From: Thioalkalivibrio denitrificans
Lineage (GTDB): Bacteria; Pseudomonadota; Gammaproteobacteria; Ectothiorhodospirales; Ectothiorhodospiraceae
Direction of reading: 5' to 3'
Assembly (NCBI RefSeq): GCF_002000365.1
Contig: NZ_MVBK01000057.1
Span: 18,974 to 82,973 of the forward strand
Length of the DNA: 64,000 nucleotides
Numbering within the stretch: the first letter of the stretch is position 1; the number at the start of each line of letters is the position of its first letter. The notes under the pieces are model-generated. The model did no database searches and had not been told where the DNA came from. It saw only the letters and a list, made by a program, of their open reading frames with translations. Made by a program: the position numbers and the translations under genes. Of the stretch, positions 18,154 through 26,733 are shown piece after piece.

Positions 18154-19593
18154 ATGGGTTCACAACAGGTCGAAGATCAGGCAAGCGACGAGACTGCAGC
18201 ACGTGTCACCGGGATAGTTGACCGGGCCCGCGCGGCTCAGCAGGTGTTTGAGCGCTTCGATCAGGCACGGGTGGACGAGGCCGTGACGGCACTCGCCTGG
18301 GCGCTGATGCATCCGAAGCGCAACCGCGAACTCTCGGAACTGGCGGTGCAGGTTACGGGGCTCGGCAACGTCAGCGACAAGATCATCAAGAACGAGCGCA
18401 AGACCAAGGGTCTGTTGCGCGACCTCAACGGACAGCGCACGGTCGGAGTGATCCGCGAACTGCCCGAACTGGGCCTGGTGGAGATTGCCCGGCCCGTGGG
18501 GGTGGTGGGTGCGGTGGTGCCCTCGACCAATCCCGCCGCGACACCGACCAACAAGGCCATCAACGCGGTCAAATGCCGCAATGCGGTAATCCTCTCGCCG
18601 TCGCCCAAGGGCGCCGAGGTGTGTGCACGGCTGGTGGGGTACATGCATGAGGAACTGGACAGGGTGGGAGCCCCCCGGGACCTGGTGCAGTTCCTGCCCG
18701 CTCCGGTCAGCAAGGAAATGACCCTGGAACTGATGCGCCAGGTGGATCTCGTATTGGTCACCGGTTCGCAGAACAACGTGCGTTCCGCCTATGCGAGCGG
18801 CACGCCGGCCATTGGCGTGGGCACAGGAAATGTTCCGGTCATCATCGACGACAGTGCCGACCTGCACGATGCCGCGGCCAAGATCGCTCGTTCAAAGACC
18901 TTCGACAACGCCACCAGCTGTTCTTCCGAGAACAGCCTGGTCATTGTCGATGCCGTATACGACGCCATGCTTGAAGCGATGGCCGGACAGGGGGGTGTCT
19001 TGCTCAATGCCGAAGAGAAGGCCCTGCTCCAGGACAACCTCTGGCAGCAGGGATCATTGAACCGCCGGCTGCTGGCAAAGAGCGCCGCGGAGATCGCGCG
19101 TGCCGTGGGCATTGAGCGCGCCGACCGTGACGATACGCGTATCCTCATGGTGGAAGAGAGCGGGGCGGGGCCCGAATACCCCTTCTCCAGCGAGAAACTC
19201 TCGCCGGTGCTGACCATCTACCGGGTGGCCGATTTCGACGCGGCATTCGACAAGGTGCACGAAATCCTCCTGCACCAGGGCGCGGGACACTCCTGCGGCA
19301 TTCATACCCGCGACGACGCACACGTCATGCGGCTCGGTCTGGAGATGCCCGTGTGCCGGGTGATCGTGAACCAGGCCCATGCCGTGGCCACCGGCGGCAG
19401 CTTCGACAACGGGCTGCCGTTCTCCCTGTCCATGGGCTGCGGCACCTGGGGCGGAAACCCGATTTCCGACAACCTCAATTTCCGTCATTACATGAACATC
19501 ACCCGCATTGCGCGAACGATTCCTCCGGTTGAACCGAGCATGGAGGACCTGTTCGGAGCGTACTGGAAGAAGCACGGCCTGGAGCCGGAATGA
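18154..19593 (+). CDS. sauS: Acylating sulfoacetaldehyde dehydrogenase (SauS-like)
   Basis: CoA-acylating aldehyde dehydrogenase of 479 residues that would reduce sulfoacetyl-CoA to sulfoacetaldehyde. The catalytic cysteine is Cys256 in DNATSCSSENS; the cofactor region is PVGVVGAVVPSTNPAATPTNKA; GNVPVIIDDSADL and GLPFSLSMGCGTWGGN are also typical of SauS and related acylating enzymes. It is too short to be AdhE and lacks microcompartment targeting. Neighbours fix the likely substrate: an acyl-CoA ligase lies 55 bases downstream and xsc upstream. A role with another acyl-CoA would be the main alternative. Confidence 0.85.
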   Translation: MGSQQVEDQASDETAARVTGIVDRARAAQQVFERFDQARVDEAVTALAWALMHPKRNRELSELAVQVTGLGNVSDKIIKNERKTKGLLRDLNGQRTVGVIRELPELGLVEIARPVGVVGAVVPSTNPAATPTNKAINAVKCRNAVILSPSPKGAEVCARLVGYMHEELDRVGAPRDLVQFLPAPVSKEMTLELMRQVDLVLVTGSQNNVRSAYASGTPAIGVGTGNVPVIIDDSADLHDAAAKIARSKTFDNATSCSSENSLVIVDAVYDAMLEAMAGQGGVLLNAEEKALLQDNLWQQGSLNRRLLAKSAAEIARAVGIERADRDDTRILMVEESGAGPEYPFSSEKLSPVLTIYRVADFDAAFDKVHEILLHQGAGHSCGIHTRDDAHVMRLGLEMPVCRVIVNQAHAVATGGSFDNGLPFSLSMGCGTWGGNPISDNLNFRHYMNITRIARTIPPVEPSMEDLFGAYWKKHGLEPE

Positions 19594-19648
19594 CGCGGAC
19601 GATGCGCGCGGGCCGGAGTTCTGCGGATCAAGTGACCGGATCACTGTT

Positions 19649-21220
19649 ATGAGCACGATTCTGACACTCATCGAGAAATGGGCGAAGGAGCGCGGCAACG
19701 AGACCTTCCTGATCGGTCCGGAGACCGGCGAGACCGTCAGCTTCTCGCAGCTTCTGGCCCATGTGGAGGACATTGACCGCAGGTTGTCGGCGGGCGGCAT
19801 CGAAAGAGGCGAGAAGGTCGCCTTCCTGATGGAGAACGGACTCTGGTCCGCGATTCTGTTCGTGGGTGTCATGGCCAGCGGGCGTGTCATCGTCCCGCTC
19901 AACGCGGTATCCGGCGACGACCAGTTGCGTTATGTGCTGGATCACTCGGACAGCCGGGTCCTGCTCGTGACGGAAACCTATCGGGAGCGCGCCGGTACGA
20001 TCATGCAGGGGATCGATCGGGACATCACACGGATTCCCACGCACGTGGAGCGGGGGCCCGAATGGCCATGGGAGGCTGCCGCCGAGGCAGGTGGCGAAGC
20101 GCCTGAACCCGAAGATATCGGGCTGCTCATCTACACCTCGGGCACCACGGGATTGCCCAAGGGCGCGCTGCTCAGTCACCGCAGCGTAATCGCCGGCGGG
20201 CGCTACACGGTGGAGGCGCACGCGCTGACGGCCGAGGATCGGGCCTTGTGCGTGCTGCCCCTCTATCACATCAACGGCGAGATCGTCACGGTCATTGCTC
20301 CACTGTACAGCGGCGGCAGCCTGGTGATTCCGTACAAGTACAGCACCAGCGCATTCTGGAAATGGATCGAGCGCTATCACTGTACCTGGTTCAGCGTGGT
20401 GCCCACCATCATCGCCTATGTGCTGGACAAGGCGTCGGAGACGGCGGAGCACGTGAAGAACGGCGAAGGTTTCCGGCAGGTGCGCTTCGGCCGCAGCGCA
20501 TCGTCGGCGTTGTCGCCGGAGATGCACAAGGCCTTCGAGGAGTCCTTCGGCATCCGCATCGTCGAGACCATGGGGCTCACAGAGACGGCGGCGCAGATCC
20601 TTTCGAATCCCCTGCCGCCGGCCACCGGCAAGTATGGCTCCCCGGGCATCCCCTACGGCAACGAGGTACGCGTGGTGGACGAGAACGGCAACGAGTTGCC
20701 CCGCGGTGAGGTGGGGGAGCTCGCGGTGCGCGGCGACAATCTCATGTCCGGTTACTACAAGAACCCCGAAGCCACGGCCGGTGCGCTCAAGGGCGACGGG
20801 TGGTTTTACACGGGTGATCTGGGTTTCCAGGACGAGGATGATTACTTCTTCATCACCGGCCGCATCAAGGAACTGATTATCAAGGGCGGGGAAAATGTGG
20901 CGCCGCGCGAGATCGACGAGGTGCTGCTGCAGCACACGGGCGTACTGGAAGCCGCGGCCTACGCCATACCCGACGAGCGCTACGGTCAGGAGATCATGGC
21001 CTGTGTCGTGCCGAGCGAAGGTGTGGAACTGAGCGAGCAGGCGCTGCAGGATTATTGCGTTGAGAAGCTCGGCCGCTTCAAGGCGCCCCGTCAGGTCAGC
21101 GTGGTGCGCTGGGTCCCAAAAGGCCCGTCCGGCAAGATACAGCGCCTCAAGATACCGGATATGCTGGAGGAATTGCGCACAACGCCTCCGCCGGAAACCT
21201 CGAACATGAGCCAGGACTGA
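19649..21220 (+). CDS. sauT: AMP-forming acyl-CoA ligase (sulfoacetate-CoA ligase, SauT-like)
   Basis: ANL-superfamily ligase of 523 residues. ATP-binding motif IYTSGTTGLPKGA at residues 161-173, the YGxTE-type motif as ETMGLTETAAQIL, GWFYTGDLGF, and the C-terminal GRIKELIIKGGENVAPREID with the catalytic lysine in PSGKIQRLKI. By position with sauS and xsc it is predicted to make sulfoacetyl-CoA from sulfoacetate, CoA and ATP. I chose the ATG at 19649; the longer frame overlaps sauS by 86 bases. Specificity cannot be read from the motifs alone. Confidence 0.83.
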   Translation: MSTILTLIEKWAKERGNETFLIGPETGETVSFSQLLAHVEDIDRRLSAGGIERGEKVAFLMENGLWSAILFVGVMASGRVIVPLNAVSGDDQLRYVLDHSDSRVLLVTETYRERAGTIMQGIDRDITRIPTHVERGPEWPWEAAAEAGGEAPEPEDIGLLIYTSGTTGLPKGALLSHRSVIAGGRYTVEAHALTAEDRALCVLPLYHINGEIVTVIAPLYSGGSLVIPYKYSTSAFWKWIERYHCTWFSVVPTIIAYVLDKASETAEHVKNGEGFRQVRFGRSASSALSPEMHKAFEESFGIRIVETMGLTETAAQILSNPLPPATGKYGSPGIPYGNEVRVVDENGNELPRGEVGELAVRGDNLMSGYYKNPEATAGALKGDGWFYTGDLGFQDEDDYFFITGRIKELIIKGGENVAPREIDEVLLQHTGVLEAAAYAIPDERYGQEIMACVVPSEGVELSEQALQDYCVEKLGRFKAPRQVSVVRWVPKGPSGKIQRLKIPDMLEELRTTPPPETSNMSQD

Positions 21221-21287
21221 CGTGGACGGCGTCCGTGCCCGCGGCATGAATCCGGGTGTCGGTACGGCGATCCGCATGGAGTGAACT

Positions 21288-22121
21288 ATGGCTGCCCCTC
21301 TTGAACGACTGGAAAGGATCATGCTGGCAACAGACGGCACGCGTCACAGCCGCGCCGCGGAGGCGGCGGCCGCGTGGCTTGCCAAACAAAGTGGTGCCGG
21401 CATGTCTGCGTTGCAGGCGGTGATCGGGGACACCGGCTATCCGCTGATGGTGCCGGGCGACGAACATGCCGCCGTAAAGGATGCCCGGGACCACATGGCG
21501 GAACTGTGCCGGCGCATGGCCGGTGAAGGCATCCAGTGCCAGCCCCTGGTGTCACCTGCCGCGAACCCGTTTCAGGTCATCGTGGAACGCGCCGGCGAGA
21601 CCGGCGCGGACCTCATCATCATGGGTCGCCGGGACCGCAGTGATCTCAGTCGCCTTATGATGGGCGACAACACCGCCAAGGTCATCGGCCACGCTCCGTG
21701 CCCGGTGATGGTGGTCCCCAAGAGTGCGTCCGTGCCGTGGCACGGTATCGTGGTGGCCACCGACGGGTCCGAGTTCAGCGAGCGCGCCGTGGCAACCGCC
21801 GGCTGGTTCGCGAAGGAACTGAAGATTCCGCTGCGGGTGCTTGCGGTGGTCACCGGCAGGGAAGGCGATCCCGATGCCGCCGGTGCCCGTCGTGTGGCGG
21901 ATGCGGCGAAGACGGCGCTGGCCGATGTCGACACGCTGGCCGACTGCGCCGTGGAACGGGGTCGCCCCGATCAGGTGATCGTCTCCTATGCCAACCGGCA
22001 CGGCGCCGACCTGATCGTGGTGGGCAGTCACGGAAGAACGGGGCTGGCACGCCTGATGGTGGGCAGTGTCTCGGAGCGGGTGGTGGGCCATTTTGACGGC
22101 GCGGTGCTTGTGGTTAGATAG
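21288..22121 (+). CDS. Tandem universal stress protein
   Basis: A 277-residue protein with two Usp domains. Domain 1 (about 1-140) ends IIMGRRDRSDLSRLMMGDNTAKVIGHAPCPVMVV, and domain 2 (about 145-277) ends VVGSHGRTGLARLMVGSVSERVVGHFDGAVLVV. Domain 2 has the ATP-type G-x2-G-x9-G pattern; domain 1 has a looser version. Good GGAG ribosome site. It follows the ligase gene in the same direction and may be the tail of the sulfonate operon. Confidence 0.9.
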   Translation: MAAPLERLERIMLATDGTRHSRAAEAAAAWLAKQSGAGMSALQAVIGDTGYPLMVPGDEHAAVKDARDHMAELCRRMAGEGIQCQPLVSPAANPFQVIVERAGETGADLIIMGRRDRSDLSRLMMGDNTAKVIGHAPCPVMVVPKSASVPWHGIVVATDGSEFSERAVATAGWFAKELKIPLRVLAVVTGREGDPDAAGARRVADAAKTALADVDTLADCAVERGRPDQVIVSYANRHGADLIVVGSHGRTGLARLMVGSVSERVVGHFDGAVLVVR

Positions 22122-22160
22122 GCAGCGCCAGCGGCATCGCGTCGTTTCTTTTCCCGTAGC

Positions 22161-22949
22161 ATGATTCCCCAGATGCAGACGGTTTCCCCCCGAGGGTTTC
22201 GCATACGTTACCAAGTGCACGGCACCGGTGTGCCCGTGCTGTTGCTCCACGAGTTCGGCGGTTCGGGGCGGAGCTGGCTGCCCTATATCCGCCGGATGCC
22301 GGAGGGGTTCATGGCCGTGGCCGTGGACGCGCTGGGTCATGGCGGGAGCGATTGTCCCCGGGAGGCGGACGCCTACGTGTCTGCAGGGCGGGTCGCGGAT
22401 TTCACCGCGGTGCTGGATGCGCTGGGCATCGGGCGGGCCCATGTCTGGGGCTACTCCATGGGGGGGCGCAATGCGTGGGCGATGCTCGCCCATGCCCCTG
22501 AGCGTATCGCCTCGCTGATCGTCGGCGGCGCAGGCCCCCCCGGTCCGGATGACGACGACGGCCCCGATTACCTGGAGGCCCGGGCCGCGGCGCTGGCCCG
22601 GGGTGACTGGGGGGCATTCTGGCGGGTACTCACCCCGGACGGGGCCGAGGAAGGACCCGGCGTGCAGGTGTTTCGCAGGCGTTTTGAACAGGACAACGAT
22701 GCCCGCGCGCTGGCTGCCGTGTCACTGGCCCTGCGGGAATGGCCGGCGCTGCCGCCACGCCGAGGCGTGCCGATGTCCTGTCACTACGCGGGCGCCCTGG
22801 ATGGTTTCCTGCCCCGGGTGCGTGCCGGTGCAGCCCAGCTGGGAGGCGTCCTGCACGTGATCGAAGGGGTGGGGCATGACGCCCACTTCAAGGCGGTCGG
22901 AGAAGTGTCGGAGATCGTGCGTGACCACCTGATGAGTGTGTCTTTCTAG
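22161..22949 (+). CDS. Alpha/beta hydrolase
   Basis: A 262-residue cytoplasmic alpha/beta hydrolase. The oxyanion segment is LLLHEFGGSGRSW, the nucleophile elbow GYSMGG has Ser near residue 96, and a likely catalytic His lies in VIEGVGHDAHF near the end. An unusual acidic stretch (PGPDDDDGPDYLEAR) occurs in the cap region. The substrate is not predictable. It is the last gene of the plus-strand block and is followed by a REP-type palindrome. Confidence 0.87.
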   Translation: MIPQMQTVSPRGFRIRYQVHGTGVPVLLLHEFGGSGRSWLPYIRRMPEGFMAVAVDALGHGGSDCPREADAYVSAGRVADFTAVLDALGIGRAHVWGYSMGGRNAWAMLAHAPERIASLIVGGAGPPGPDDDDGPDYLEARAAALARGDWGAFWRVLTPDGAEEGPGVQVFRRRFEQDNDARALAAVSLALREWPALPPRRGVPMSCHYAGALDGFLPRVRAGAAQLGGVLHVIEGVGHDAHFKAVGEVSEIVRDHLMSVSF

Positions 22950-23001
22950 CGCGTAGTCGGTGGCCGCGCAGAATTGAAGTGAGCTGGGGTGCTGGATCTC
23001 T

Positions 23002-23070
23002 GTAGGTCGGGCTTCAGCCCGACGCGGGCGGCCTCGACAGGCACCTCTGTCGGGCTGAAGCCCGACCTAC
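23002..23070. repeat. REP-like nested palindrome (GTAGGTCGGGCTTCAGCCCGAC)
   Basis: A 22-base unit at 23002-23023 is repeated exactly in inverted form at 23049-23070. Each unit is itself palindromic (GTCGGGCTTCAGCCCGAC), so the site can form a cruciform or cloverleaf. It lies between two convergent genes. This resembles dispersed REP elements moved by TnpA-REP transposases; no such gene is in the window. Confidence 0.92.
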
Positions 23071-23091
23071 GACCCGACCGGCGGGCGGCGG

Positions 23092-23343
23092 TCAGACGCC
23101 GTGAGGCTTGCAGTCGTCCGCCCTCTCCGGGCAGAGCAGCCGGGACGCGCGGCCGAACCCGCAGCAGACCAGGCGCGCCGTACCGGCCAGCAACACCGCC
23201 AGGGGGTGATGCACATCGATCACCACCTCGTCGCCCTCGGCGCTGACCTGCATCGGTTCCTGAGCAGCCGCCCATGCCAGCTGTGCGGCCTGGTCACGCG
23301 CCTCGGACGCGTTGCGGGTGGTGATACGAAAGCTCAGGGACAT
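23092..23343 (-). CDS. Small uncharacterised protein
   Basis: An 83-residue product starting MSLSFRITTRNASEARDQA. A GGAG ribosome site lies 9 bases before the ATG. The first 50 residues look like a beta-alpha-beta fold (SAEGDEVVIDVHHPLAVLLA); the C-terminus contains four cysteines (CCGFG, LLC, DDC). Function unknown. An upstream ATG at 23412 in frame would add 23 residues and is less likely. Confidence 0.55.
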   Translation of the reverse strand: MSLSFRITTRNASEARDQAAQLAWAAAQEPMQVSAEGDEVVIDVHHPLAVLLAGTARLVCCGFGRASRLLCPERADDCKPHGV

Positions 23344-23527
23344 GGCCGGAATCTCCAGAAATGAAACGCGATATCTCGCTTGTTGCGCTGCAGTATACCG
23401 GAAATGCTGCACTGCCGCAACATGTGGGGCTGGCGTCCCCCTGGGCCGATATAACTTGAAGTCGCGTCCCTAACATATTGAAAAGAAATCAGGAAGAGAG
23501 CCCGGATTCGAGGGGGTTGAGTCCGGG

Positions 23528-24787
23528 CTAAAGGAGTCCCTCCAGCGGCATCACGTCCACCTCGGCACCTTCCTCCACATCCCCCGCCTCCCGCGGGATG
23601 ACGATGAAGGCGTTGGCCCGGCTCATGGAGCTGAGCACATGGGAGCCCTGCAGCCCGGTGGTGGAGACCACGGGCCGCCCGGTCTCATCCTGGGACAGGA
23701 TGCCGCGCTGGTAGTCCGTGCGCCCGGGTACCTTGCGCAGGCGGTTGAGGCAGCGTGCCCGGAGGGTGAGCGGCGCCTGGGGCTCCATGCCCATGAGGCG
23801 CTGCAGTGCCGGGCGCACGAAAAGGATGAACGTGGCCATGGTGGACACCGGATTGCCGGGCAGGCCGAAGAACAGGGCATCCCCCAGGCGACCGAAGGCC
23901 AGCGGCCGGCCGGGTTTCATGGCGATCTTCCAGAAATCGATGCGCCCGAGCTGCTCCAGGGTCTGCTTGACGTAGTCGGCGTCGCCCACGGACACCCCGC
24001 CGGTGGTGATCACCATGTCCGCGGTGTTGCGGGCCTCGGTGAACGCCGCCACGATGGCCTCGGGTTCGTCGGGGATGACGCCCATGTCGCGAATCTCCAC
24101 GTTCATGCGGCGCAACAGGGCGTAGAGGGTGTGCCGGTTGCTGTCGTAGATCTGGCCGGGTGCCAGGGGCTGACCCACACCGCACAGTTCGTCTCCCGTG
24201 GAGAAGTAGGCCACCACCGGCCGGCGCACCACGTCCACCTCGGCGATCCCCTGGGAGGCCAGCAGGCCCACGTCGGCGGCGTTGATGCGCCGCCCGGTGG
24301 CCAGGACCACGTCGCCGCGGCGCACGTCCTGCCCCGGCAGGCGCACGTTCTCGCCCTGTCCGGTACCGGCGGGCAGGACGACCGTTTCGCCCCGGACCTC
24401 CACCCGTTCCTGCATGATCACCGAGTCGGCGCCCTCGGGCACCACGGCGCCGGTCATGATGCGCACGCATTCCCCGGGGCCGAGGGTGCCCGTGAACGGG
24501 TGTCCCGCCAGGGATTGCCCCGCGAGCCTCAGGCGCGTTTCGCCCCCGGCGCCCAGATCACGCCCGGCGAAGGCATAACCGTCCATGGCCGCGTTGCGTT
24601 CCGGCGGCACGTCCATGCGCGCAGGCACGTCCCGGGCGAGCACCCGGTCCAGCGCGTCCCGCAGGAAGACGCGTTCCATGCCCCGAAGCGGCTGCGTCAG
24701 CGCGCGGATGTGCGCCAGCGCCTGCTCCACGGTCCGGGCGTGCGGGTCGAATTCGTCCATGCAGGTGGCGGGCTGTTTGCGGCTCAT
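23528..24787 (-). CDS. moeA: Molybdopterin molybdenumtransferase MoeA
   Basis: Inserts molybdate into adenylylated molybdopterin to give active Mo cofactor. The 419-residue product has all MoeA features: PPERNAAMDGYAFAGRD near 60, GPGECVRIMTGAVVPEGADSVIMQE, the MPT-binding segment ITTGGVSVGDADYVKQ, and FGLPGNPVSTMATF, with C-terminal domain IV. The ATG at 24787 overlaps the mobB stop (ATGA), so the pair is co-translated. ArxA encoded 10 kb away needs this cofactor. Confidence 0.96.
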   Translation of the reverse strand: MSRKQPATCMDEFDPHARTVEQALAHIRALTQPLRGMERVFLRDALDRVLARDVPARMDVPPERNAAMDGYAFAGRDLGAGGETRLRLAGQSLAGHPFTGTLGPGECVRIMTGAVVPEGADSVIMQERVEVRGETVVLPAGTGQGENVRLPGQDVRRGDVVLATGRRINAADVGLLASQGIAEVDVVRRPVVAYFSTGDELCGVGQPLAPGQIYDSNRHTLYALLRRMNVEIRDMGVIPDEPEAIVAAFTEARNTADMVITTGGVSVGDADYVKQTLEQLGRIDFWKIAMKPGRPLAFGRLGDALFFGLPGNPVSTMATFILFVRPALQRLMGMEPQAPLTLRARCLNRLRKVPGRTDYQRGILSQDETGRPVVSTTGLQGSHVLSSMSRANAFIVIPREAGDVEEGAEVDVMPLEGLL

Positions 24788-25341
24788 GGTGTGTGGTTGT
24801 CGTCTCTGGCGGATTCGCGCTGCCATTGTAGAACAAAGGCGCAGATCGCCTCGGCGTCGTTGAGATCCAGGAGCGACCTGTCGCAGGGAACGGGCAGCGG
24901 CGCGTCGCTGGCTACGGCGATGATGTCAGGATCGTCCGGAAACATCAGCGGCTTGCCGAGGCCCGGGCGATGCAGTTCGATCTTGGGGAAGCGCTCACCC
25001 TTGAACCCCTCCACCAGCACCAGGTCGGCACGTTCCGGAACCAGTTGCCTGAGCAGGTCGGCCAGTCGCGGTTCGCCTGGCGGCTCGAACTCCGTCATGA
25101 GCGCCATGCGGCGGCTCGATGCAATGAGCATCTGGCTGGCGCCCGACTTGCGCAATTCGTAGCTGTCCTTGCCGGGCTTGTCCACGTCGAAATCGTGGTG
25201 GGCGTGCTTGACCATGGCGATGCGCAGCCCGTGTGCGCGCAGCATGGGGATCAATTGCGTCAGGAGGGTGGTCTTGCCGGTGCCGCTCCATGCGGCGAAG
25301 CCAAGGATGGGGCGCGTCCATCGGACGGGGGCAGGTTTCAT
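24784..25341 (-). CDS. mobB: Molybdopterin-guanine dinucleotide biosynthesis protein MobB
   Basis: GTP-binding accessory protein for bis-MGD synthesis. The 185-residue product has the P-loop GFAAWSGTGKTTLL, VKHAHHDFDVDKPGKDSYELRKSGA, and LVLVEGFKGERFPKIELHRP, all diagnostic. I start at the ATG at 25341 (MKPAPVRWTRPILGF), which is the usual family start; in-frame ATGs up to 25491 would run into the leader of the divergent phosphatase gene. It is upstream of, and overlaps, moeA. Confidence 0.95.
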   Translation of the reverse strand: MKPAPVRWTRPILGFAAWSGTGKTTLLTQLIPMLRAHGLRIAMVKHAHHDFDVDKPGKDSYELRKSGASQMLIASSRRMALMTEFEPPGEPRLADLLRQLVPERADLVLVEGFKGERFPKIELHRPGLGKPLMFPDDPDIIAVASDAPLPVPCDRSLLDLNDAEAICAFVLQWQRESARDDNHTP

Positions 25342-25478
25342 GGCGTTGTGGTCTCGACTGGGTGCCGGGAGACGAATCCGGTCCGATTGATTGATATCAT
25401 GAGTTTCCATAAGGATATCCATAAGAATGGCACCTGATACAGCCTCCCGTCGACACACGACCTCAGAGGAGAACGAAG

Positions 25479-26087
25479 ATGCGGATGACACAGATGCGGA
25501 CGACGCCCCTCTTGGTGACTGTCGCGCTTGCGGGCATGTTGGTCATGGGTCTGGCCACGACTCCGGCCTTTGCCAAGGACTCCCTGTGGGCGGCCCTGGC
25601 CGAGGGCGGCAAGGTGGTGATGGTACGCCACACCGAGTCCGAGGAGGCGGAACCGGAACGGTCCCTGCATCTGGCCCACGGGGATTGCAGTGAGGAACAG
25701 AATCTCTCCGAGGAGGGGAGGGCGCAGGCGCGGGCCCTGGCGGACGCCATCCGGCAGCACGGGGTGCAGGTGGCGGAAGCCCTGACCGGCGAGTTCTGCC
25801 GTACCACGGAGACGGCGGAACTGGTCTTCGGCGGGGCCGAGACGTGGAACGCCCTTAACCTGCTTAATGTTTTGCCAGCCGACGAGGTGGATTTCCTGCT
25901 GGAAGACGTGCGTGACCGCATCGGCGATTTCCGCGGCCCCGGCAACCTGTTCATGGTCACCCACCGCCCGAACATCAACATGCTCACCTTCCAGAACGTG
26001 GAGGCGGGCAGCCTGGTGATCCTTCAGCCCGACGGTACCGGCGGATTCGACGTGGTGGGTGAGATCCCACTGGAGTCGTATTATTGA
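25479..26087 (+). CDS. Exported histidine phosphatase family protein
   Basis: A 202-residue protein with a signal peptide (LLVTVALAGMLVMGLATTPAFA, cleavage near residue 32), so probably periplasmic. The phosphohistidine motif is MVRHTES; the second catalytic histidine is in FMVTHRPNINML; an arginine pair lies in GEFCRTTETAEL. The fold is the branch-2-like short form found in exported SixA/phosphoglycerate-mutase relatives. Substrate unknown. It is divergent from mobB. Confidence 0.85.
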   Translation: MRMTQMRTTPLLVTVALAGMLVMGLATTPAFAKDSLWAALAEGGKVVMVRHTESEEAEPERSLHLAHGDCSEEQNLSEEGRAQARALADAIRQHGVQVAEALTGEFCRTTETAELVFGGAETWNALNLLNVLPADEVDFLLEDVRDRIGDFRGPGNLFMVTHRPNINMLTFQNVEAGSLVILQPDGTGGFDVVGEIPLESYY

Positions 26088-26140
26088 TTCGATAGTCCGC
26101 GAATGAACGCGAATCAACCCAACCTGATGGTCTGCAAAGC

Positions 26141-26242
26141 TAACCGCGAAGGGCGCGAAGGTATGCGCGAAGGACGCAAGGGGTATTTTGAAACGAGATT
26201 GTCCTCGCGTCCTTTGCGCATACCTTCGCGCCCTTCGCGTTA
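26141..26242. repeat. Hairpin of 9-11-base units (GCGAAGG type) before arsR
   Basis: The left arm 26141-26180 has repeated GCGAAGG cores (CGCGAAGGGCGCGAAGG...). The right arm 26203-26242 is its inverse with one single-base indel and two substitutions. The loop is 22 bases. Outside it, GCGAATCAAC at about 26110 and GTTGATTCGCG at about 26265 add a second, outer, partial arm. It separates the phosphatase gene from the ars operon and could act as a terminator. Confidence 0.9.
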
Positions 26243-26334
26243 AGGCTTTTGATTCTCCATTTGCGTTGATTCGCGCACCGATTCTTCCCGGGCCACCGTC
26301 ACCGCTTTCCTGCTGCTGCAATACTGGACATCAG

Positions 26335-26358
26335 TTCAATACTTCTTGTAGCATTGAA
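26335..26358 (+). promoter_or_regulatory. Likely ArsR operator
   Basis: The inverted repeat TTCAAT - 12 bases - ATTGAA (26335-26340 and 26353-26358) ends two bases before the arsR start codon. ArsR/SmtB repressors bind imperfect 12-2-12 or similar dyads of this AT-rich type, so autoregulation is expected. No clear Shine-Dalgarno sequence is visible for arsR. Confidence 0.6.
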
Positions 26359-26360
26359 AC

Positions 26361-26729
26361 ATGGATCAGACAGCAGCCATCGGGATGCTCGAGTCCCTGT
26401 CCTCGCCGGTGCGCCTGGACATCTTTCGGTTGCTGGTGCGCCAGGGTCCGGAGGGCATGGTGGCGGGTGACATCGCCACGACCCTCGATGTGCCGCCGAC
26501 CAATCTGTCCTTCCATCTCAAGACCCTGACCCGTGCCGGTCTGCTGACCGTGACGCAGGAAGGGCGATTCCAGCGCTACCGGGCAAACCTTCCGGCGATG
26601 CTCGACCTGGTGGCCTACCTCACCGAAGAGTGCTGCGCCGGTCATCCGGAGCAATGCATCGACGTCCCCGCACTGTCCGGCTGCCAGGACGTGACCCCGA
26701 CCCGATCCCCTCATACCCGCGAGTCCTGA
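26361..26729 (+). CDS. arsR: ArsR family arsenic-responsive repressor
   Basis: A 122-residue winged-helix repressor: LSSPVRLDIFRLLV, recognition helix region VPPTNLSFHLKTLTRAGLL. The candidate As(III) site is C-terminal: Cys91, Cys92 and Cys99 in EECCAGHPEQC. This spacing resembles the Acidithiobacillus ferrooxidans ArsR (Cys95/96/102) rather than the E. coli type, where the cysteines lie in the DNA-binding helix. First gene of arsR-arsC-acr3-usp. Confidence 0.92.
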   Translation: MDQTAAIGMLESLSSPVRLDIFRLLVRQGPEGMVAGDIATTLDVPPTNLSFHLKTLTRAGLLTVTQEGRFQRYRANLPAMLDLVAYLTEECCAGHPEQCIDVPALSGCQDVTPTRSPHTRES

Positions 26730-26733
26730 AGCC

